Positions 56,351 through 64,000 of a DNA stretch of 64,000 nucleotides are shown in pieces (positions within the stretch are counted from its first letter, which is position 1; the number at the start of each line of letters is the position of its first letter). The position numbers and the translations under genes are program-made. Under the pieces are notes generated by a model. It was not told the DNA's origin. It did no database searches and was given only the letters and a program-made list of their open reading frames with translations. Origin of the DNA: Polydrusus tereticollis (Eukaryota; Arthropoda; Insecta; Coleoptera; Curculionidae); NCBI GenBank assembly GCA_963920685.1, contig OY987335.1, positions 38,282,445 to 38,346,444 of the forward strand, written 5' to 3'.

Positions 56351-58019
56351 TATAGAGTTTAATCCCCATGTAAATACTAGGATAATATTGTCTTTAGCGT
56401 TGCCAATATCTCGGACTACAATTCAAAACATTTTAAAAGACAATAGGTAAGTTTTACTACTTATTGAAATATATAAAACACACCTTAGAGCGTTATTTTG
56501 GTATTTTTTTGGTTTATTACTAATGAGAGTTATTACACGATTTTATTTAACTTAAAACCTCTGTATATCTCTGTCTATCAAATCTGGTAATCGTTTTTTT
56601 ACCGACTTCCCGATGAGCTACAGACTTAAAATTGGGTAGGTGTATAAGGTTCCGGTGACAATACATTCAAATACTTTTTTTAGGAAAAAAGATTCAAAAT
56701 GACGGATCCAGAATGGTGGACTTTCTTATTTATAAATCGATTCGTCTCCAACTTGAACCTATTGTTCATTCTATTTTTTTAATAAACAGGGGCCTGTCAA
56801 ATTATTGTTTACTTCTTAATGCAATTTTTTGCATGTCCTGGTGATTCTAATAAAATCGTTTTACTTAAAAAAATGTTTTTCTCAATTTATTTTTAATTTC
56901 AGATTTACTATCCTTACCATATAGCTATGCACCAATCCTTAAATAAATAAGATCTTGATCGAAGACTTGATCATTGCCATTGGCTTTTATGCATTATAAA
57001 TGAAAACCCTGAATCTTTATCCCAAATTCTTTGAACAGACGATGCTACTTCTCATAGCAACAGTAGGGTAAATTTAAAAAATATGCATTACTGGTCTGCT
57101 GGAAACCCTCACTGGATGCGAGAAGTTCAACATCGGGACGCTGGAGTATTAATGTGTGGTGTGGTATAATAGGGGGTACAGTTACTGCGCCCTATTTCTT
57201 TCACCAATCACTAAATGGTAACCGCTGTTTCGACTTTCTTAGGAATTAGTTGCTGGTTTCATTAGAAGATGTTCCCCTTGCAACCAGATAAAATATGTTT
57301 ACACAGCTCGACGGCTGTCCAGCCTATTTTTTTATAAACGTGCGGGAACACCTAAATGACGTATATCCATATCGGTGAAATGGAAGAAGAAGCCTGTTTC
57401 TTTGGCCAGCCAGGTCACCTGACTTGACCTGTTTGGACTTTTATTTGTGAGGTCAAATAAAATATTTTGTTTTCGAAACGAGGCCATTGGCCAGGGATGA
57501 TATGGAGATAGGGGAGATATAGAAAGAACTCAAATATTATAAGAAATGAGGAGCAGTTATCTCCATAATATCATCATGGGATTAATTTCGTAAAACATCC
57601 TTTTTTTACTTGACCATAGCTGTTGCGCCCTGTGGTGGCCATTTTAGAAACTTAAAAATATTTTTCAGCTAGCTCTTATCGCCACTTTTGTTAATTAAAT
57701 TTTTTTTTGGAAGTTGTGTGACAAATACGTTTCAATATACAGCCGCTTACCTCGCTTAGTTGGCCACCCTGTACAAAAGGTTATAAGCCATTTGCCCTTT
57801 CAAGCTACGAAGGACTTTCTGAATTATTTAATAATGCGAAGTATTTGGAAATGCATAAATATTTTTCATAATTTTAAAAATGTGCATGTAATAAAATGTA
57901 GAATTGAAGGCATAACTGGATAAAGGATTTTCCTCCTCTGTGGTTAAGAGTGCGTGCTTCATTTTTAACAAGCGTCACTTTTTTCTAAAAACGTTAATGT
58001 TGAAAAACCGGATATAGTC

Positions 58020-58537
58020 ATCGCGGGACACTCGATTCCCTCGGCTTCATCAATTTATTTATTGGGCGTCAATTTCAATACTCATATGTCTTGGCATAGT
58101 CACGTTGAGACTATTGCTAAGCAGCCTCGCAGAAGCTTGGAATACTTTTCTGAACTATGAACCTAAGCCCAAATTCGACCATCGCTGGAATACTGCTCAC
58201 ATATTTGGGGCTCTGTTCCTAAACATACCCTGAGATTCCTGAATTCCATTCAAATTATCATTCCTTGATCGGTTACCATGATTCAACAAATAACCTAGGA
58301 AGCTTTGAACATCGAAGGCAGCTTGGCAACTTGAGCCTATTTTATAAATATTTTTTCATGCCTAAAGTTGCCCGTTTGCCTCGAACGACACTGTTTAAAA
58401 ATTCTGTCATCTGGAAAACGTTATCATTCTGGAACGGCTTACCTGAGGCCGCGTTTCCCAACGAGTATAATCTCCAAAGATTTAAGGCTAATATGAATCG
58501 TTTCCTGTGCACACGCACCGCTCGCAGAGCGCCATAA
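58020..58537 (+). pseudogene. LINE RT thumb and C-terminus, fragment
   Basis: LGVNFNTHMSWHSHVETIAK, then AQIRPSLEYCSHIWGSVPKH and LNSIQ, then in the last frame SFEHRRQLGNLSLFYKYFFM and SFWNGLPEAAFPNEYNLQRF, stop at 58535-58537. This arrangement is common in CR1/BovB-like arthropod LINEs that are frequently copied as 3' fragments. Truncated at both the 5' side and by frameshifts. Confidence 0.75.
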
Positions 58538-58645
58538 AGGATTAATCCTGCAGTACTGTGCCTGGTCTCTGTAGATGTAGCTCAAGGTTTTAGTGGCCAG
58601 CAACATTCACCATCACTCGCTTAGGTTCCAGGACGAGAAGGTACT

Positions 58646-59150
58646 GTGCATAAGAGTGGAGGCACAGCGCGCGCGCTCCAGTATCTCCCTATGCCATCGC
58701 TGTCAGTATATGGGCACTCACAGTTTCGGTGTACTGCACCCATTAAGTGCTTGAAATGTGCACTAAACCATTTCTCTTACGAGTGCGTTAAGCCGCGTAA
58801 GAAGACGGCAAAGTGCGCGAATTGTGGGAGTGACCACCCGGCCAACTATATGGGTTGTCCAAGATACCTTAACAATTTGCGCAAGAACGCGTCACTCCAC
58901 ATAACCCACAATGACAATAGCTATATCAAGAGCTCCGCGCAAAGATATAAATTCAAGTGGGGGCAACAAGATAATAAAGAATTGGATAGCAATGGCACTG
59001 GAGTGGGGGCAACAAGATAATAAAGAATTGGATAGCAATGGCACTGGGAACGTCCCAACAAATACCAGCGGTTATGGATCACAAATTGCAGTCCACAATG
59101 TAAGACTTCCTGGCCCAGTTCACCAAATTAATGAAAACTCCGCTTAAAAA
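58646..59150 (+). pseudogene. Jockey-type LINE ORF1 (Gag-like), C-terminal part
   Basis: Contains zinc knuckles of the jockey type: YGHSQFRCTAPIKCLKCALN, HFSYECVKPRKK and AKCANCGSDHPANYMGCPRY. The block with CANCGxxHPANYxGCP is diagnostic of jockey ORF1, an RNA-binding protein. Upstream RRM-like region is missing. A 46-bp tandem duplication adds a repeated QQDNKELDSNGTG segment near the C-terminus and shifts the frame. Confidence 0.8.
58957..59048 (+). repeat. 46-bp tandem duplication in jockey ORF1
   Basis: The unit GTGGGGGCAACAAGATAATA... occurs twice in direct succession (58957-59002 and 59003-59048). Forty-six is not a multiple of three, so the copy breaks the reading frame. Confidence 0.9.
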
Positions 59151-59207
59151 CATCGCGAGCTCCTTTTTCAAAACAACTGTTTAAATGACTGCACAACAGG
59201 AGACGGC

Positions 59208-61641
59208 TTATTTCAAAATGGTTACTTTTATGTCTGTAGCATACAGCAACGGAAAATCAAACTTATCGATTTTGTAGAGAGAAACGAGATTGATGTGTTT
59301 CTTATCCAGGAGACTTGGCTTAAGGGAGAATGGTTTTCGTTTCCGAACTACACTGTGTTCCGGAACGATAACGATCGCCTCCATAGACGCTGGGGTGGAA
59401 CCATGATTCCGGTCAAAAAACACATATCTGCGCAAGTTTTGCCAGGTCCTAACAACTGTCCCCATATTAAGGGGACTTTCATTTCAATAAGATTCGAAAA
59501 TAATTAACGCGTACACCTGGGGTCGGTATACTGTAGTCCGTCGGTGGGTTTCTCAGGCAACTGTCTAGCAAAAATTTTTAACAATAATAATAGAACGATT
59601 ATAGGGGGTGACATTGAGGTTGCAGGTATTCAAATTCAAGGGATCGCACTCTATTTAATTTTTCCGAAGCTTTAAATTACCACATTCCACTGCCGAGCGA
59701 ACACGCACCCACATGCTTGGACGTAGTCTGCCGGATATTATGGACATTTTTGTGATCAAGAACTTAGTTCAGCTATCACAACCGGTAGCCGTTTGTGATC
59801 TTAGCTCAGACCATATACCAATAATTTTCGAAGTGGGTAATCCGCTGGAAAGAGAAAGAGGTTTCATTAACCACACCTCTACGAATTGGATCAGGTACAA
59901 TGATCTCTTAGGAAGTGTCAATCTGTTGCAACCACCATGCAACGTGAGGGAGAGTGATGACGCGGTGGCTAAGATCACAGATGATATTACCATGGCTCTT
60001 GCAGCGTCATCAGTCACAAAAGTGATTTTTCGAAATACGGGGCTTTGACAGACGATATTAAAAATCGCATCAGAATAAAATATCGACTAAAGAACAGGGC
60101 TTACCGTACTGGAGATCCTCGAATAAAGGCCAAGGCAAATCGGGAGGCCACTGTCATTAGAGCAATGCTCATCGAACGCGAGTGCAATTTATGGGACGAT
60201 AAAGTTCAGACTCTTGCCATCGAAGATAATTCTGTCTTCAGAATGACCAAAACTTTAATCAAAGGCGTTAGAGCCCCGATGTCGTACCTGAGAAATCAGG
60301 AAACGGGCCAAGTTCTGATGGACGCAAAGGATAAAGCTGAATTGCTAGCTATGGCCAATTCAGTGCCTGGAGATGCTAGGGTCGTCAGAACGGTGCAAAC
60401 TTACAAGACAATCAACCACCCCCGTTCAGTTGTTTTCCCAGGTTACCCTGAATGAGGTAAAGTCCCTTGTTAACCCTTTCAATAGGAAAAAATCTCCGGG
60501 TTTCGATGGTTTAAAGAACGCGGCGTTGCGAAATTTACCCGACAGAGCTTTAGGGAATATAGTAAATTTGTCCCAGGCGATAATTAAAGAAGGTCACTTT
60601 CCTAAACGACTATGTTTTTAAGCGAAATGTGCTGCCTTGTGAACAGTTTGGATTCAGAGTCGGACATTGCATAGTCAGGCAGACGTGTTCAGCTTCAAAC
60701 ATTTTAAAGGGCTTCAACAGACGAGCCCATACGGGAGCGATTTTCTTTGACGTTAGTAAAGCTTTTGATAAGGTCTGGCATAAGGGTCCCATACTGAAAA
60801 TGATAAGACTCGAAGCGCCGAACTACCTCATCAAGGTAATAGCTTCTTTTCTTGAAAATAGAAGTTTTGCAGTCTCGTCAGAGAACGCACTCTCCCTGAC
60901 GAAAAACATCAGAGCGGGAGTGCCGCAAGGCTCACCTCTCTCCCCAATGCTGTATAATATATATACACATGCCATTTCGTGCGATAGGCAGAACCAGCTT
61001 TATCTGTTCGTCGACGATACTGCAATTACGACTACTTGTCGTTATCCGGATGCAGCACCATATAACTTAGTTGGATTTTATTTTCAAAAAGTCTAGTGCG
61101 AAGGCCTGAAATAAGGCTCAGGGTCAATCAAATGTAGTTAAACTGGTGCCAGGAGGTCATATACCTGGGGCTTATCTTTGACCATAAATTAAATTGAAGG
61201 TTGAACTCGGTTATTAGAATCAAATTTGCATTGCGCCAATTGGGCTCCATCTACCCTCTGCTGTACAGGCGGAGTAGACTTGATAATCGCACCAAAGTTA
61301 GCCTCTACAAGGTACTGTTCAAGCCGATTCTGTCTTATGGTGCGCCCTCGTGGTGCAACATAAGCAGGGCTGATCTGAATAAGTTTCAGGTCATTCAAAA
61401 CAGGGCTCTGAAACTATTCGCATATGTCTCCCGTTACACAATGAATCGAATACTGCATCAAGATTTTCGAATTTCGACTCTGGATAAATTCTTCCTCAAA
61501 ACTATTACAGACTATTACAGATGCACAGACGTATCGACAAACCCTGAAATCACAAACTCACATATAAGAGCAAGACTAGACTTGACTTACAAACTCCCGA
61601 AAGACTATTTACTTTTACCTATTATCGGTCAAATGCAATAG
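59208..61641 (+). pseudogene. Jockey-type LINE ORF2: endonuclease, RT
   Basis: Follows ORF1 in the normal order. Endonuclease pieces: EIDVFLIQETWLKGEWFSFP, RRWGGTMIPVKKHI, VYCSPSVGFSGN, IIGGDIEVAG (usual GGDFNAKH), and DLSSDHIPIIFEVGN (SDHxP). RT fingers: FNRKKSPGFDGLKNAALRNL, after which about 70 codons are deleted near 60620; then CEQFGFRVGHCIVRQ, AIFFDVSKAFDKVWHKG (first Asp), RAGVPQGSPLSPMLYNIYTH, LYLFVDDTAITTT (FVDD where FADD is usual), and the thumb RRSRLDNRTKVSLYKVLFKP, ILSYGAPSW. Ends at 61639-61641. At least six frame breaks. No functional product possible. Confidence 0.9.
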
Positions 61642-61996
61642 TAGAGATGCCCTAAAATACAGTCGAGAGACATTAGAAAAGTAGAAAGGCACTGTACCTA
61701 CTTTATGATTTAACGTATTTAAAGCGCCATGCTACTGCATCACTAATACTTCCAGTCAGGTTACAGGACACACACACTCATCAATCCAAGAAATACCAAT
61801 TTTACATTTTTTTTAAATGGCTCATTCTACAGATTGGAGACAATTTGTGAAACCGGCTGCTTGTGTGTAATCCAAATGAAAGTTTTTTTATAACCAGTTA
61901 ATTTTAAAAAATTGAAGATCTAATCTACTTAGCGCACTACTTTTTAAAATAATTAATTTCAGGTTTATCCATATTTGTATGGTTTTGTACGCAAAA

Positions 61997-63015
61997 TATC
62001 AACTCCGAGGCTGTAACCAGCTACATTTTTTCTACTTTATTTGTATACAGATCAAAAACCCAAATACTAAATTAATTTTTTTGCTATGAATACAAACACT
62101 TTTTTTACAGAATATAAAAATATATGAGAAATATAGCCTTAATAGTACGGGAGCCCGTCGACATTTACTTGAGGGGTTAAGCTAGGTTTTGAAACTTGGT
62201 GGAGAGGTAGATATTGATGCTGGGATCTCATCCCCACCGTCGGACCGCCGGTCCAGTCCTGTGAAAAGATGCTGGAGGCTGTAACCGTTATCCCCTATAC
62301 ATTCCCTATATTCCCTATAAATTCCCCTATGCTATCGTGTTGAGGGTATCTGGGTTCGATTCCCGGCTAATACTTTGCTTCTTTTTTTTTTTTTTTTTCT
62401 TGCGTACTCTCGGTTTTCAAAGTATTTTTTATCAGTACTAATGTGAGGGAGAGGGAAAAAATTTTTTTCACAGGACTGGACCGGCGGTCCGACGGTGGGG
62501 ATGAGATCCCAGCATCAATATCTACCTCTCCACCAAGTTTCAAAACCTAGCTTAACCCCTCAAGTAAATGTCGACGGGCTCCCGTACTATAAATTCTGTA
62601 ACCGCATTTTCGTGTCAACTCCGAAGGGACAAAAAAAATCGACGATTTTGTGGCGCAGGTACTTCCTCAATTTTCGTCTTTGTGTCGGCAAGCAAGCATT
62701 CCGTCAGTTAATTTACACATAGCAACGAGGAAGGATGCACGTTGCCTTGCGGTGTTCTCAGAAGGAAGTTTGTTTTATCTAAGGTAAGCGTATGCTTTTA
62801 AAGTGTCAACACCGAGTCCTTCTTTAAATTTTGAGGTGTTCTTATTATTACATTATATACCTTCCTAGATTACGCTTTGCACGTCAGAAGCTTATCCTAA
62901 AATTATGTTGAATTTAATTTAATTTTATTCTCTCTTTTATTACTAAATCTGACAAAAAATCAACTCCGAGGCAATCAACTCCGAGTCCCACTGATAGCTT
63001 CGGAGTTGATGAGAA
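61997..63015. repeat. Cluster of TCAACTCCGAG motifs at the left end of an unclassified element
   Basis: ATCAACTCCGAGG occurs near 61997 and 62959, TCAACTCCGA again near 62617 and 62974, and the inverse TCGGAGTTGAT near 63004. Such clustered direct and inverted short motifs are typical subterminal binding sites of a DNA transposon. The coding region from 63103 would be its gene. The foldback at 62142-62590 is inserted among them. A GTAAGC donor near 62783 suggests an untranslated first exon. The other end lies beyond the window. Confidence 0.45.
62142..62590. mobile_element. Foldback element with perfect 124-bp arms and a tRNA-type B box
   Basis: Arms 62142-62265 and 62467-62590 are exact reverse complements, starting ATAGTACGGGAGCCCGTCGA. 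The 201-bp spacer contains GGTTCGATTCC (62353-62363), an ideal B box inside a CTGGG/CCCGG stem, followed by a T-rich tract of about 20 bp. No matching A box or acceptor stem was seen. Perfect arms imply a young insertion or gene conversion. Confidence 0.8.
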
Positions 63016-63102
63016 ACGTCAGAGTTAATGCTAAATATAGTGCTTTGAGAAATCTTTAGCTTAAAAAATAAATTAGTTTGTATTTTCTTATTAATTGAAC
63101 CA

Positions 63103-63770
63103 ATGGCGAATAAAAAGGGAAAGTCAAAGGAAGAAAAACGAAAACAAAAAACTAAGTTGCATGATCCGGGAACACATGAGCAAGCTAAAGCAAGAGAAAG
63201 AGAAAGATGGAAAAAGAGAGTTGAGCAGGGCGAAATTCAAAAAAATTGTGATTTACCTCGGCGGGACAAGAAGGACAAAAGAGCAATGTGGGTGGACAGT
63301 TCAAAAAGTACAGAGACAAAATAAAAAATAAAAAAGAACATGAAGCCCGTCTCATGGACGAAATGACGCCACCTGGAACTCCGGTCAGTGTAAAGGATAG
63401 ACCTAGCTTCAGTCGACAGAGAATTGGTAGAAATAAAGTTAGACGGGATAGAGCTAAAGCCTATCGTCGTGTTTCACGATTACAGCATGATCTACAACTT
63501 GTTAAAAGACAGCGTTCTAAATCTAAGACCAAGTATTTTAGACTTAAAAACTTTTTAGCGCAAAAACGATATTCACCGAAATCTAAAGTTAACAGATTGC
63601 TGCGGAACTACCAGGTCCCTTAAGAGGTGAGAAGAAAATTGGTATTTTACGAGGTTTTAACCAGTCAGATATTATCCAACGTTAAAAGTATAAAGCATAA
63701 AAAAGAAAGACTTCTAGCTGCCAAGTTTCTTAACTGGGAACTTAATAAGAAAATACAGATTCTTAGGAAA
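63103..63770 (+). pseudogene. Basic, Arg/Lys-rich transposon-associated protein (function unknown)
   Basis: ATG at 63103 gives MANKKGKSKEEKRKQKTKLH. One base shift near 63290 leads to QFKKYRDKIKNKKEHEARLM, then DRPSFSRQRIGRNKVRRDRA and KAYRRVSRLQHDLQLVKRQR. The SPKSKVNRLLRNYQVP segment ends at 63623, and reading in another frame gives RRKLVFYEVLTSQIL and LLAAKFLNWELNKKIQILRK. The order basic N-terminus, KAYRRV coiled coil, SPxxKVxxLL and a KKY-like tail recurs in arthropod proteins that look transposon-borne. No catalytic motif is visible; the catalytic region may follow past the window edge. Superfamily unknown. Confidence 0.5.
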
Positions 63771-64000
63771 AATTAATTTCTTAAGTTATAAAGGACAGCG
63801 TTCAGCCAAGATGAAAATAACCAAAATTAAAAAGGAAGAATAAGCAAAAATAGTAAGAAAGTTTCTGGAATGTGATACATCAAGCCGGCAATGTCCTACA
63901 AAAAAAATGATACAATTACTAGGCACAGTATCAAGAAACAGAAACGACTTCTTAGCAAGTGGCGAGATAATAAAGGAAAATTTAGCAGAAATGGTAATAA

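Larger units (their letters stand above)
53871..57440 (+). pseudogene. DUF4817 transposase interrupted by a second DUF4817 element
   Basis: ATG at 53871: MPFTNDEAADMISAYSKCFQ, then EYAVRYPKRHHYGKRVFPKL. The frame is broken at LAY by the nested element (54105-56350) and resumes at 56353 with EFNPHVNTRIILSLALPISR and NILKDNR, ending at a GTAAGT donor (about 56446). After TTTCAG near 56902 come YYPYHIAMHQSLNK, a stop, LDRRLDHCHWLLCIINENPE, NMHYWSAGNPHWMREVQHRD, QLDGCPAYFFINVREHLND and WPARSPDLTCLDF. The second intron of the 19.8 kb copy is absent here. Closest in this window to that copy. Confidence 0.8.
53090..57771 (+). mobile_element. DUF4817-type element, host of a nested copy
   Basis: Inner arms pair at 53098-53270 and 57500-57670 (AAGTTTCTAAAATGACCACC with its complement near 57645; ATAATTGCTCCTCATTCCTT). 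The right terminus ends CCACCCTG at 57771 before TA. The left terminal ~100 bp was not found, so 53090 is the visible limit. Removing 54105-56350 gives about 2.4 kb, a normal size for the family. Confidence 0.75.

Noticed and set aside
62353..62363. Functional tRNA in the foldback spacer
   Set aside because: Only a T-arm with B box is present; no A box, anticodon arm or acceptor stem could be folded.

Overview
The window is AT-rich eukaryotic DNA that consists almost entirely of transposable elements. No gene can be assigned to the host with confidence, and no rRNA, intact tRNA, CRISPR array or prokaryotic operon is visible. The mix of elements points to an arthropod, most likely an insect and plausibly a beetle: long-TIR Tc1/mariner-like elements with a DUF4817-type N-terminus, jockey and R1 LINEs, Penelope-like elements (PLEs), BEL/Pao, Gypsy, Tigger/pogo, hAT, FLYWCH-MULE and a Sola-like element. 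Species cannot be fixed by eye.

Layout. 0-9 kb: fragments of a LINE, two or three PLEs, a DUF4817 relic, an IS630/Tc1-like DDE gene facing away from a FLYWCH-MULE transposase, and a jockey RT split by a 1.25 kb TIR element. 9.5-24.5 kb: four DUF4817 elements with clear ends (9502-11746, 12827-14250, 19132-21855, 21860-24515), plus a BEL/Pao pol relic, a pogo-like element (15814-18191) and a LINE RNase H relic. 24.5-44.3 kb: an R1-type LINE (from about 25.8 kb) is broken by a DUF4817 element, which is itself swollen by a Gypsy (27657-29184, 5-bp TSD), a PLE-derived inverted pair (29196-30122, 11-bp TSD), a hAT deletion derivative (30354-31260, 8-bp TSD), and an unclassified element with 12-bp ends and many TTTACACT-like motifs (31978-43506). 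A 3,872-bp segment of this nest is present three times in tandem (31073-42410). 44.3-50.3 kb: Sola-like element with 28-bp perfect TIRs, a transposon-associated gene relic and a Tc1 relic. 50.6-57.8 kb: a nearly intact Tigger (50622-52904), then one DUF4817 element (54105-56350) inserted inside the transposase gene of another (53090-57771). 58-64 kb: LINE fragments, a long degraded jockey element, a young foldback element with perfect 124-bp arms, and the start of an unclassified element at the right edge.

Genes do not form a pathway. Each coding region is a transposase, reverse transcriptase, integrase or Gag-like product, and almost all carry frameshifts, stops or deletions. The most useful content is the order of insertions, readable from target-site duplications and split reading frames; the DUF4817 family, whose three best copies keep the same DD(41)D spacing and some of which have introns; hammerhead-like motifs linked to PLE sequence; and the recent-looking 3.87 kb triplication.
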